The position numbers and the translations under genes are program-made. The notes beneath the pieces were generated by a model, which ran no database searches, was not told where the DNA came from, and saw nothing but the letters and a program-made list of their open reading frames with translations. Positions 1-9,200 of a DNA stretch of 64,000 bases are shown in pieces; the stretch's first letter is position 1, and every line of letters begins with the position of its first letter. The DNA comes from Gremmenia infestans. Lineage: Eukaryota > Ascomycota > Leotiomycetes > Helotiales > Hamatocanthoscyphaceae. Location of the stretch: assembly GCA_032629725.1 (NCBI GenBank), contig JAFEVB010000002.1, forward strand, positions 372,001 to 436,000, given 5' to 3'.

Positions 1-1028
1 CACCTTTCTAGAGTTAAGCAATGATACCAGACCCGTCTACTCATTTCTCGCTTTAACTGATCGCTTGACGAGGACTCAGCATCCAGATGAAAACCCAAAG
101 TTTGAGCAACCCGCAGCGCCACTGCCAGCGTATTGTAGCATCGATTCGAGTACTTTGTAAAACTAAGGTAGTTCGTGGTCAACAAGAGGCATTGCACTAC
201 CCCCAAGCTGGGAATGTCCAAAGCGTCCAGTGGCAAAAGCGCGCGGGCTCGGCGGTAGAAAGTATCAGCTGTTCGCAATTTGAGCGGTGGCTCAACACTT
301 GAATTATTGAGGCATCCCAAGGCAAACACAATGTTGATAGTTGCACAAAAAGTCGCTTCCTCAGCCAAATTATCATACAGACTCTGACCCTGCCTCTGTG
401 GTTGCCAAAGACGCTCATAGCTTGCTCGGATTGTTGGCATATGTAGTATGGGAAAAAGAGGATAGACATATTTTTCATAGCAGTTGAGTAATTCATCAGC
501 TGTGGTCCTTTTGGGGACTACCATGGACGATATGTCGGTCTCAACAGGCAACGGCGCGTCGGTTTTGCTGCAGAGTGAACCTTGCGACTGTTGGGTTGCG
601 GACTGGTTATCTGCCATTTGCGTGATATCCCGAATAAATTGCGTCGTTGGATGGTCCGTAAAAGGCAATTCGCTTCCAGAATCAGTATCTGGGATTCTGA
701 TAACGGGATTGGGAGGATCTGGGTCTTTGGGGTTGGAGGGGTTCAGGAGAAGGGGTTGCGTCGTAGCTGCTTGCTGCTCTAGCTTTCTCAAACGTGCCTC
801 GATATCTAACAGGGTACCAGCAGTTACCGGGTTAGTCGAGACTCTCTGGTCATACTCACACGCAAGATCTTTTGTCATGCACGGGGAGCAGGAGGGACGA
901 CGGCCATCGCAGCGACTCTTCTTGGCCCTGCACAACTTACAAGACTCAGCAACCTTCCGGCGCTTGAATGGTTGGGTGGAATCTTTTTCATTACCAGGCG
1001 CCACTATACCCAAGGATCCGAGCGACAT
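1..1028 (-). CDS. Zn2Cys6 fungal transcription factor, C-terminus cut by window edge
   Basis: The minus strand is open from an ATG at 1028 to the left edge, about 342 codons with no stop and no intron needed. Residues 30-57 carry the binuclear zinc cluster CX2CX6CX6CX2CX6C (Cys 30, 33, 40, 47, 50, 57), followed by a basic/linker stretch with a short coiled coil near residues 74-85. From about residue 180 the sequence matches the fungal-specific transcription factor domain (PF04082 type), with the pattern YPLFPILHMPT and, near the edge, the typical REMSRRVWYHCLTLER block. It should act in the nucleus on CGG-containing sites. It is divergent from the amidohydrolase gene at 1511 and the two share a 482-bp promoter, so local control of that gene is possible but only inferred. 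The C-terminal part lies outside the window. Confidence 0.9.
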   Translation of the reverse strand, partial: MSLGSLGIVAPGNEKDSTQPFKRRKVAESCKLCRAKKSRCDGRRPSCSPCMTKDLACEYDQRVSTNPVTAGTLLDIEARLRKLEQQAATTQPLLLNPSNPKDPDPPNPVIRIPDTDSGSELPFTDHPTTQFIRDITQMADNQSATQQSQGSLCSKTDAPLPVETDISSMVVPKRTTADELLNCYEKYVYPLFPILHMPTIRASYERLWQPQRQGQSLYDNLAEEATFCATINIVFALGCLNNSSVEPPLKLRTADTFYRRARALLPLDALDIPSLGVVQCLLLTTNYLSFTKYSNRCYNTLAVALRVAQTLGFHLDAESSSSDQLKREMSRRVWYHCLTLER

Positions 1029-1160
1029 TATGATTGATTGTGAATAATGAATGACATCCGGGGACAATTCCAGCCGCGGGGAGGTTGTTGATGTGGGGCA
1101 TTTCCAAGTGACGTTGGAAAACAGTCATGGCGATGGAGGTGAGCAATTGATTGGCCGGGT

Positions 1161-1178
1161 GTTCCGCGAGGCCGGAAC
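1161..1178. promoter_or_regulatory. Candidate operator: dyad GTTCCG-N6-CGGAAC
   Basis: A perfect inverted repeat with 6-bp arms and a 6-bp centre lies 133 bp upstream of the regulator start and about 330 bp upstream of the amidohydrolase ATG. It contains CCG and CGG triplets separated by six bases, the kind of paired-triplet site bound by Zn2Cys6 dimers. Binding by the neighbouring regulator is inference. Confidence 0.45.
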
Positions 1179-1247
1179 CGTTCCCCGACATCCTTTACAT
1201 ACATGCTTCAATAGGTATTATGGTAGACGAGAATTTCTCTCGAGAGG

Positions 1248-1255
1248 TATATAAA
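1248..1255 (+). promoter_or_regulatory. TATA box of the amidohydrolase gene
   Basis: The sequence TATATAAA occurs on the plus strand about 255 bp before the ATG at 1511, the only strong TATA match in the shared promoter. A leader of about 200 nt would follow. Confidence 0.4.
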
Positions 1256-1510
1256 ACCGTCCTCGCTCAAATGTTTAAAGCTATATCATTTAATTCACAC
1301 AGCATTTTCCCAACCCTTTTCACACCATTGAAAGATTCGGAAATAACATCAGTAACTCAATACCGGCACTATATAACATTTTCCCAAACCTATCGTATCT
1401 TTTAAAAGTGTACAATAAAAGTGTACAATAAATCAGTCACTTTGATCCATAATCCTCAGTCTCAAGCCATACTTATACAAAACACGACTGGCCTGTGTCT
1501 CAACTTCAAA

Positions 1511-2527
1511 ATGACAGCTATACCAAAGGTCGATGTTCATCACCACATTATCCCCCCTCAGCTCGTTGGTAAATTTCTCCCTTCGAATATGTTTGGATAT
1601 AAAGTTAACAGAATGAAAGGTGTCGGCTATGGGTTGAAGGGTATGAAGGTCCCAGAATGGACAGTTTCAGGCGACAAAACCTTCAGTGATTCCATCAATG
1701 TTCATACCAGTATCTTCTCCGTTAGCACTCCAGGCGTGTCCTATGTCTCCGACCCAGAAGAAAGTGCCGTTGTTGCACGCTCAATGAACGAGTACTGCGG
1801 GTCTCTGCGTGATACAAACCCTCACGCATACGGCTTTTTTGCCACAGTACCCTCGCTCCAACACACCGATCTTGTTCTCAGAGAGATTAGTTATGCCTTC
1901 GATACTCTCCATGCAGACGGCGTAACGCTCTTCACTCGCTATGATACCAAGACTGGTGACGGGTATCTTGGCCATCCAGACTATTTGCCTGTGTGGGAGG
2001 AGCTCAACGCTCGTCAGGCCGTCGTCTTCGTCCACCCCATCAATAATAGAAACAATAACCTCTTCAATGACAAATTGCCAATGCCAGCATTTGATTGGCC
2101 TCACGAAACAGGCCGCACAGCCATGGATCTGATTCTCCACCGCCGCCTCCAACAATTCCCTAGTGTCAAGATAATCTTATCCCATGCTGGTGGTACACTA
2201 GTGTCATTAATCACACGCTCGACTATGATTGCACTACCGGAGTTTGGAGCTGTGATGAGCGCGGATGATATCGTGGGCCAGGCCAAGAAGTTTTATTTTG
2301 ATTTGGCACTGAGTGGGAGTAAGGAGGTGTTGCCGCTAGTTTTGGGTTTTGCTGAAAAGGGACATGTGCTTTTTGGGAGTGATTACCCGCATGCTACTTC
2401 AGGGTTCAGTAAGAAGTTTACGGCGTTTGTTGATGTGTACGACATGGGAGATGAGATGCGGAAGGAAGTTTATCATGGAGCTGCGGAGAAGTTATTTCCT
2501 AGGCTGAGCGGAACATACGAGATTTGA
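1511..2527 (+). CDS. Metal-dependent amidohydrolase, ACMSD/6-methylsalicylate-decarboxylase-like
   Basis: Intronless gene for a 338-residue TIM-barrel protein of the amidohydrolase_2 group (PF04909 type). The N-terminal metal motif is DVHHHIIPP (His10 and His12). Further ligands are His175 in VFVHP, His225 in ILSHAGG and Asp291 in LFGSDYPHA, the arrangement of the ACMSD superfamily of zinc-dependent non-oxidative decarboxylases and hydrolases. Fungal relatives decarboxylate aromatic or muconate-type acids; the substrate here is not visible. Length fits the family. The start is set at 1511 because the open frame upstream has only a GTG at 1421 and the metal motif normally lies within the first 15 residues. 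No signal peptide is seen, so it is probably cytosolic. It is divergent from a Zn2Cys6 regulator. Confidence 0.85.
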   Translation: MTAIPKVDVHHHIIPPQLVGKFLPSNMFGYKVNRMKGVGYGLKGMKVPEWTVSGDKTFSDSINVHTSIFSVSTPGVSYVSDPEESAVVARSMNEYCGSLRDTNPHAYGFFATVPSLQHTDLVLREISYAFDTLHADGVTLFTRYDTKTGDGYLGHPDYLPVWEELNARQAVVFVHPINNRNNNLFNDKLPMPAFDWPHETGRTAMDLILHRRLQQFPSVKIILSHAGGTLVSLITRSTMIALPEFGAVMSADDIVGQAKKFYFDLALSGSKEVLPLVLGFAEKGHVLFGSDYPHATSGFSKKFTAFVDVYDMGDEMRKEVYHGAAEKLFPRLSGTYEI

Positions 2528-3361
2528 GGAGTCGTAGTCTCCGGGTGACTTTCTCAACTCTTTGATTAACCTCTAGCGTAAGAGATTGTCATATATATGA
2601 TTCAAGGTCCTAAAATTGATGGCATGTGTGATGATGCATTCCTGAGTGGCTAATCCTGCTTGCTGTCTAAAGGCCGTTAGTGACTAATTAAATTGGAGTG
2701 CGACAGTTCTCTCTCAGGACATTCGACTATCTAGAGTTTCGTCGATATAGCGAAACTAATATTATAGCGAGTCATCATGTTGTTGACTCTAGATAAAGAG
2801 TTCGTTTTAAGAAAGGAGATATCCTTAGTGATGAAGAATACAAAAGTTGTGTGGTTGAAAAGGGCGCACTATGCTTTTATAGGAGACCCTTATTTAACAT
2901 CCATTTTAAATATTTTTTATCAATCAGAATTTCCAAAGAGTTCACACATATTAAAATAGACTGAGAATCTATATATTATTTTGACCGTCTCATATAGCAT
3001 GTGGCTTAAGCTAGATTGGGGTTTCAGGATTTGAATAACGCGTATCTAAGATTATCAAGATGTGATTATGCCCAATGGGCTACTCAATATTATTCAGGCG
3101 CATTGAGGACCTTCAAACTTTATTCGTGTTTGTACTCAGCTCTATGATTCAGTATTACAAGACTTTTCCAATATTCGAGTTGTTTTCAAGTGTCATTCAT
3201 ATTCTTCCAGATCATCTATAAAAACAGTTCACGCCCAACCTTTAATTCTTCTTCTCCATCTCCGACAATCCACACTTTACAAATCTACAGAATCAACGAA
3301 TCCACGTCTACCAACAACATAGCACCTGACACTCACTCACAAAACCCTCCAAACAACCAGA
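2528..3361. other. Intergenic, AT-rich, with one small hairpin
   Basis: I see no credible gene. A perfect inverted repeat AGTTTCG/CGAAACT with a 9-nt loop lies at 2735-2757. The last 145 bp look like a promoter and C-rich leader: TATAAAAA at 3217-3224, then a pyrimidine/CA-rich stretch up to the ATG at 3362. Confidence 0.5.
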
Positions 3362-3544
3362 ATGTGTACCTACCGGCGCGTCCTCTGCGCTCTATGCCTG
3401 GGATTCCTTACGATGGACATGATTCCTTGTAGAGCCCCTCAGACCGTCTTTTGTGTGCGCTCGCAAGGTGAAAATGTATGTCGTCCAGGGCCATGTCACC
3501 GTCGAAGTTGCCAGCAATCACAATCAAAGAGTATTAGGAGGTAG
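3362..3544 (+). CDS. Small cysteine-rich hypothetical protein
   Basis: A 60-codon frame starts MCTYRRVLCALC and has eight cysteines (2, 9, 12, 23, 31, 40, 44, 50) and a basic tail. It has no clear signal peptide. In favour of a real gene are the TATAAAAA at 3217-3224, a typical fungal CA-rich leader ending directly at the ATG, and the Cys content. Small fungal proteins beginning MC-x-Y with scattered Cys are common in this group, but I cannot name a family. A longer spliced form is possible, and it could also be a chance ORF. Confidence 0.4.
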   Translation: MCTYRRVLCALCLGFLTMDMIPCRAPQTVFCVRSQGENVCRPGPCHRRSCQQSQSKSIRR

Positions 3545-3854
3545 AAGTGAGTCGCTGATCAGGGTCCTCACCTGCATGGATGTTTGGGCGGTGGGAATCC
3601 AGCATGTTGAGTGACTGAGGGCAGGTACTTTGTAAATTATGCCTGATGTTTTGCTAAAAAAGAGAGGTGATCGGAAAGCTAGAATCATGACTAGTATATT
3701 ATCAAGGATATCAAGGTCAAATGGAATCAAATCACCTCTTTAACACTCCATCTCAAACTCGATTTCGATTTTGTAGTCTTTTTGAACAAGTATTTTCTTC
3801 TAAATATAAATAGCTCTCCTGTGACTCCTCGAGTTTCATGATACCTTTCACAAA
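3545..3854. other. Intergenic spacer, nothing recognised
   Basis: 310 bp of mixed composition between the small Cys-rich ORF and the pseudogene on the other strand. No motif stands out. Confidence 0.5.
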
Positions 3855-4687
3855 CTACCCATCCATCCCGTAACCATCTATAGCATCTCGTTTCCCCTTT
3901 AATTCCTCAATCGCATTATCTACCCAGTTTTCGACCTTCTCTCTTCTCTCCTTGGTTATAGTATGCCGCTCTTTTAACCATGCCGCCTTTTGCCGCTTCA
4001 TTTGCCCCCTCTGTGGCTTGTTGGGCCGCCCTGTCTTAAAGACTCCCACTTCGACATCTTCGAGAGTCCAACGATGCGGGACCTCGGGAAGAGAAGAGTT
4101 ATTGGTGCATTCGGCAGAGTGGAGCTCAAGCTTCGGGATGATGAATAGCATAAGCTTGTCGAGTTCGTCGAAGGGTTCTTTCGTACCGCCATAGCCACAC
4201 AATTTGAACGAAGCTTCCACTGTAACACCTCGTCGTTAGCCAAGCTCAGCCGGCCAGAATCTAGGGGGTTGATAGAATAACCATGTGTATGCGGCCCAGC
4301 ATAGAGCAAGGCATTGAACGAGAGCCTAAATCTATCTCCATGAGTGCCTTAATATCCTGATGTATTTGACCATAGCCTGTGCATAGTGATCAGACGTGAC
4401 GGCCGGGCTGTTCGGCCCTTGCTTCTTGACGCGAGCGTCTAAGCCGCTAACCTTTTTGCTAACGTCTGCAATAAGTTGCTTGTACATCTGCTGGGCTCCT
4501 TTGCTTCCATTCGGCCATCTTTTCGCTGGCGCTTTCTTGCTGAGTTTCTGCATCTTGTTCGATTCGTCAAGGAATCTTCATCGACGGAGCTGCTTTTGCG
4601 TTTTGTAGCAGCAGTGGGCTTCGAAGCACTAGAGTCAAGGGATCCTGCTGAGGCTGGCTTGAGCCATCCGGTAAGAGAGTTTTGCAT
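3855..4687 (-). pseudogene. Frame-broken gene of unknown family
   Basis: Read from ATG 4687 downward, protein-like sequence runs across three frames. It starts MQNSLTGWLKPASAG with a Lys/Ser-rich stretch. After SVDED it continues one frame over as FLDESNKMQKLSKK and WPNGSKGAQQMYKQL, then shifts again to QIHQDIKALMEI and RFRLSFNALLYAGPHTH. A good intron (about 4217-4279, with branch site GCTAAC and acceptor TTACAG) leads to EASFKLCGYGGTKEPF, ending with a basic helix and WVDNAIEELKGK. At least two or three single-base shifts have no plausible intron to explain them. Either this is a decayed gene or the sequence contains indel errors. The family is not recognised. Confidence 0.5.
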
Positions 4688-5370
4688 TTTGAAAGTTGGT
4701 GTTGAGGGAAATTTATCTGAATCGTTGGAAACAGAATTAGGAGACGCGCCAGACGCGCGACGCGTCTCGATTATTAATCCGGTGCTCGAGATCACGTGCA
4801 CATGATCTTCCGTACTTGATCTAACACGCAACCTTATAGTTGTTTTCCTTTATAGCCTTCAATAATAAAAGATTTCAACTCCCATACCGGATCCGCTGAG
4901 CATCGGCGCCACTCAGGGTCTCCAAAAACGTGCATCGACCTCTGTAAACTCATTTCGAATGCAAGACACGCAAATAAAGACCTCGAAATATCTTATTAGT
5001 GACACACGACTTGAATGTTTAAAATTCTTCCTGTGCTGCGATTATTCAGATGCCTGTCCGTGGATTAGAGTTGATAGACGAAAATTGTAGAGAAGAAAGA
5101 GGTTTATAGATGCAGTACTAAAACTAGCCTTGAATACCTATATATGGTGCGCTTGTACTCCTGATTAGACTAATAAAGACAGGGGCGTAGAATAGGGTAC
5201 CTAGGTAGGTACAGCTCCGGTAAAATGAATGATAGTAAATACCTAGGTAACATAACGTACATGCACGCGTTGGATTTGACCACGCTTGCTTTACTTCTCG
5301 ACTTGACAACTTAGCAAGATACAGGTACGCAAGAAACCATCGATTTTCGAAATATACTCGTTAGTGCGCC
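4688..5370. other. Intergenic between pseudogene and phosphatase gene
   Basis: 683 bp with several TAGGTA-type short repeats at about 5199-5250 (CCTAGGTAGGTAC and ACCTAGGTAAC). It serves as upstream region for the gene at 5371. No other gene is seen. Confidence 0.45.
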
Positions 5371-6201
5371 ATGTCAACGATTCACATCCTGCGGCACGGA
5401 CAGTCGCTTCATAAGTAAGCCTCTTCCATAATGTCTTGATGGGTTCCAAACAGATTCTAACCGCATTATTACAGCATAGAACGAGTTTATCCTTATAGGG
5501 ACCCGCCTCTGACGGAAGTCGGCCGCCAGCAAGCACGCAACTTAAAGCTATCGAGGGAGCCCGACCTGATCCTCATATCGCCCATGACACGCACCATCCA
5601 GACAGCCTTGCTTGCATTTGGTCCTCTCATCGACCGCGTGAAGGTGCAAATCTGCCCAGATCTACGTGAGGCCCATGATGCTGTCTGCAATATAGGCGTT
5701 AGTCGAGCCGACTTGATAGCCAAGTTCCCCCAATTTGACTTCTCAGCATGTCGTGAGACATGGGATTACCCTCCACATAGTGTCGAGTACGCCACACTGC
5801 GTGCGCAAGACCTGCGAGAGCATCTAAGTGTTCTATCCAATTCTTATAAGAACATCCTAATTATCTCCCACCGGGGCTTCATTGCATATCTTGTCGAGGG
5901 GTCAAGATACGATTTCTGCGGTTTGTCTGTTCATATGCCAATCAATTTCATAAGAAACATTACTAAAGCGTGCCCTTGTACAGAGTCCCGCTCATATACG
6001 TTTGCTACAAAGGATGCCATCCTCTCGAAAAGGTATGGCATCCATATCGACACAGGCCTGGAGCAAGACTTTGGTCCGACCTTATTGCTGCAGAACGCCT
6101 CTACGGACTTGGTAGATTCTGGTGACCATTCGAGCACTAAAAACCAACAGACTGATGATTTAGCGCATCGCTTCACAGACGAGTGTGCACAGGCGAATTG
6201 A
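5371..6201 (+). CDS. Histidine phosphatase (phosphoglycerate-mutase-like) family protein
   Basis: Three exons, 5371-5414, 5475-5920 and 5984-6201, give 235 residues. The catalytic motif is at the very N-terminus (MSTIHILRHGQSLHN; His9 is the phospho-acceptor), followed by DPPLTEVGRQQA, ISPMTRTIQTAL (second Arg) and IISHRGFIAYL (second catalytic His). Members of this branch are cytosolic phosphatases of unknown substrate. Intron 1 is GTAAGC...TTACAG. Intron 2 (5921-5983, GTTTGT...ACTAAAG...TACAG) is 63 nt and has no in-frame stop; removing it restores the usual ESRSYTFA block, so I favour splicing. The tail after about residue 195 is polar and not conserved in kind. Confidence 0.85.
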
Positions 6202-6980
6202 GTCACTATAGAGTCCCTGCAATCCGCGTTGCACACGGAGATAACTCACAGACGGGTATGGAGCTATGGCATGAACAAATGGTACATACGGTAGAACGCA
6301 GATCAATAACATGCAAATCGCAGATTCTATCAAATAATAAGCCGGGGTTCAGTCACTTTTGGCGTACAATAGCCAGTTCCGTTTCTGCTCGCTTCGCTCA
6401 TAAAATCGAGCGTACGGAGGAAGTGGACTATTAAAGGTGAAAAGTTATATAAATATATTATTAGAAAGACTATATATTCAAATAGAAAAGCGGATGGATT
6501 AGGCCTGAGCTAAACTGGACTGGTATGCCGCCTGCGCTCGTGTAGCGCTAAGGCACTCGGTGTTACGTGTGTGTAGTATATATTCATAGCTTAGTTCGAT
6601 ATATACAATAATCTAAATGTCGTTTATAAAGTTTATTAAAGCATATGATACGCTAGTACAGCTTATATATTTCTGAGAAATTCTAAAAGGGAAAAGTTCG
6701 CGGGCAGTTCGGGCGTAAAGCCTGTGGACTCGTGTGGAGTCGCTTTAGATGAAAGCCCCGCAAATGCCCGAATCAAAAAAATTTCAAGTGTGACGTCGAT
6801 GTCGATCTTTTAACTCTGCCCCTTTTCACTCACTTCATTTATCTGCTTTGCAATTCCTAGCCAATAATCTAATGTCTTTCTCTAGCATTGAGGGTCAGCC
6901 CAATCTGAGGTGACTATTCGGACAGCTCAGTATTATTCATACCACTTTCTTAGACAACGTCTAATATCTCCTGTGGTACC
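6202..6980. other. AT-rich intergenic and promoter of the aquaporin gene
   Basis: 6430-6700 is AT-rich and stop-rich. A nested foldback at 6708-6772 is listed separately. The last 200 bp hold CT-rich leader sequence before the ATG at 6981. Confidence 0.45.
6708..6772. repeat. Nested foldback with three perfect stems
   Basis: Outer arms TTCGGGC/GCCCGAA (7 bp) enclose TAAAGC/GCTTTA (6 bp), which encloses GACTC/GAGTC with a GTGTG loop. A run of A follows. It is not a tRNA: it has no T-arm and is only 65 nt long. It could be a small structured RNA, a transposon end or a chance palindrome. Confidence 0.4.
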
Positions 6981-9200
6981 ATGGCGGACAAGCCGGAAAC
7001 TCCCTCAGGCAGCACTTCAATGCCTGGAGATAGGCCTGAAGTCTCGGAAGCAACTATATCTTCAACCAGTGCTGCGATGGAGAGAACAGGAAGTTTGGAC
7101 AGGAGCTTTGAAAGAAGCAGGACGCCGCCGCTGGCTCCCATATCGGAGGAATCGAGAATGAATTCTACCGTGGAGAGACCAAGAACCTCAGTCGAAAGCA
7201 CAGAGAGGGCTACCACGCCAGCCAAGCCTGTATCGCCAATACAACCACCGGATCCTCCTATACCAGGAGTTCGTCGGTCAGGGACACTACCCCCGCTGCC
7301 TAGAAAAAGTTCAGACGCTTCTACTCGATTAAGTACAGGACGACGTCGAGGCAGATCTATTTCAGCGAAAGAGCTTGAACAGCCGCGGCCAGATCTAGTA
7401 TCACATGACTTGGGGAGATTAGGCAGTGTTAGAAGGAGTAAAGAAGAGGAAAGAATGGGAGCTATTCCGGAGTCCAGGGCAGTCTCACCAGAAGCCAGTG
7501 GGCCTTCCGTCGGTCAATTTGTCTCGCCGGGAATGCGGCGTAGGACCAGCACCATGCGAACAGCTGCTAGCACTCGAAGGAGAGGGACACTGAGCCGGCC
7601 AGTTCCTAATGCTGTGTCTTCAGGAGCGGCCGTGGCAGGAGACAACCAGTCAGTCAATTTCAGTCTTGCTGGGCCACCAGCTGTGCAGGAGGTTGTGGCT
7701 ACCAATCAACCTTATGTTGATCCCGGATACGTTGAATTGAACCCAGCGTACGAGAATCCTACCAATGCACGACCAGTATGGGGTCTTGCCAAGCCTTTGC
7801 CTCGAGTGCTTCGCCCGGGAATGGTACCAGGCCGGAGCGAGCTTAACACAGACGCTGGTGAACCTGGCAGTCAGAAACCTGCCGCTCCCACTGATGTCGA
7901 CTTGGAGCAGGGGATTCAGCCAACACTCCGCCTGCACAAAATCTCAACTCAACTCGACGATGTCCGACGGCAGCGGGAAGCAAATTTGGTTCGACAGTAT
8001 AGTCATACAACATCGACGAGGACACGATCACAAAGCACAGCACCGTTCCCCGATCTTGCGGAAACAGATAACGAAGAAGATCTGGATGCCTCAAAGCCTC
8101 TAGACTCGAACAGGCTAGCCGAGGAACATTCCAACTCTGTGCATAGTGAAGCACGAGCCGATTGGGACAATGCGTCAGCAGAAACCGAGACTCCAGAGAT
8201 AGGAGACTTAGATGGTGACTGGATCGGTGATGAGATTCCCCTCGCAGCATACAAGCCCCAGGACGAAGAGGTCCATAATCTACATACTCACTGGTCAGTC
8301 ATTCGCGTTCGTTTCCGCGAACCGCTAGCCGAATTGCTCGCTGTCACTGTCCAGCTCACGCTCGGCTTCTGCGCCGACCTCGTCGTTGCCACCTCCAGTA
8401 CGCAAACAGACACGAATACGAATTGGGCCTGGGGTCTTGCGACGATGATCGGCGTCTACATTGCTGGTGGCATCTCCGGTGCCCATCTCAATCCTGCCAT
8501 CTCTATCATGCTATATATCTACCGCGGTTTTCCCCTCCGGAAAATCCCCATCTACGTCGCAGCTCAACTTCTCGGCGCCTTTATTGCTACCTTCATTGCG
8601 TTTGGGATATATCGGAACGGTATCATCCATTCTAGCGGCTCAAATCTCGCTGCCGGGGGTACAGTAGAAAGTTTTATCACGTTTCCGCGGTATGACTGGG
8701 TCAATGGGAGTACCGCCTTCTTCAACGAATTTGTGGCGACTGCGATCCTGGCTATTTCCATCCTCGCACTAGGAGATGACACGAATGCTCCACCTGGGGC
8801 CGGCATGAATGCTTTCATTATCGGCTTAGTAATCGTCGCGCTGAACATGTCCTTTGCATATAATACTGGCGCTGCCATGAACCCTTCTCGAGATTTGGGC
8901 CCCCGGCTTGCGGTACTGGCGTTGGGATATGGGACTGATGTCTTCACAACGGCCTATTGGTTCTATGGGCCATGGTGCGCTACTATTTCGGGGGCTATCG
9001 TTGGTGGCTTTCTGTATGATGTGGCGATATTCGTCGGTGGAGAGTCGCCCGTGAATTATCCCAGAACGAGGATCAAGAGGGCCGGGCGTAAGTGGAAGAA
9101 GAAGATGGGTGCCAGACTAAGGCTAAGAGGAAGAAAGAGGACTGTAAAAATTGCAGAAGGACATAAAGGGTTTGACGGTGAGAATATCATCGGCAGCTGA
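6981..9200 (+). CDS. Aquaglyceroporin (MIP family) with long N-terminal extension
   Basis: Single exon, 739 residues. About 440 N-terminal residues are hydrophilic, Ser/Arg/Pro-rich and probably cytosolic. They are followed by a six-helix MIP channel starting at FREPLAELLAV. The first half-helix motif is GGISGAHLNPAIS (NPA near residue 503) and the second is GAAMNPSRDLGPR (NPS near residue 633). Asp after the NPx-R of the second motif is the glyceroporin signature, so glycerol or other small solutes are likely permeants, at the plasma membrane. A short Lys/Arg-rich C-tail follows. Fungal Fps1-type channels also carry long regulatory N-termini and altered NPA motifs. The ATG at 6981 lies in a good context (ACCATGG). 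Confidence 0.93.
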   Translation: MADKPETPSGSTSMPGDRPEVSEATISSTSAAMERTGSLDRSFERSRTPPLAPISEESRMNSTVERPRTSVESTERATTPAKPVSPIQPPDPPIPGVRRSGTLPPLPRKSSDASTRLSTGRRRGRSISAKELEQPRPDLVSHDLGRLGSVRRSKEEERMGAIPESRAVSPEASGPSVGQFVSPGMRRRTSTMRTAASTRRRGTLSRPVPNAVSSGAAVAGDNQSVNFSLAGPPAVQEVVATNQPYVDPGYVELNPAYENPTNARPVWGLAKPLPRVLRPGMVPGRSELNTDAGEPGSQKPAAPTDVDLEQGIQPTLRLHKISTQLDDVRRQREANLVRQYSHTTSTRTRSQSTAPFPDLAETDNEEDLDASKPLDSNRLAEEHSNSVHSEARADWDNASAETETPEIGDLDGDWIGDEIPLAAYKPQDEEVHNLHTHWSVIRVRFREPLAELLAVTVQLTLGFCADLVVATSSTQTDTNTNWAWGLATMIGVYIAGGISGAHLNPAISIMLYIYRGFPLRKIPIYVAAQLLGAFIATFIAFGIYRNGIIHSSGSNLAAGGTVESFITFPRYDWVNGSTAFFNEFVATAILAISILALGDDTNAPPGAGMNAFIIGLVIVALNMSFAYNTGAAMNPSRDLGPRLAVLALGYGTDVFTTAYWFYGPWCATISGAIVGGFLYDVAIFVGGESPVNYPRTRIKRAGRKWKKKMGARLRLRGRKRTVKIAEGHKGFDGENIIGS

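Noticed and set aside
1421..1510. In-frame 30-codon extension of the amidohydrolase upstream of 1511
   Set aside because: It begins with GTG, not ATG, and includes a repeated AAAAGTGTACAATAA; the metal motif fits a start at 1511.
6708..6772. tRNA candidate because of the 7-bp outer stem
   Set aside because: No T-arm TTCGA motif, no anticodon arm and only 65 nt; kept as an unexplained foldback.
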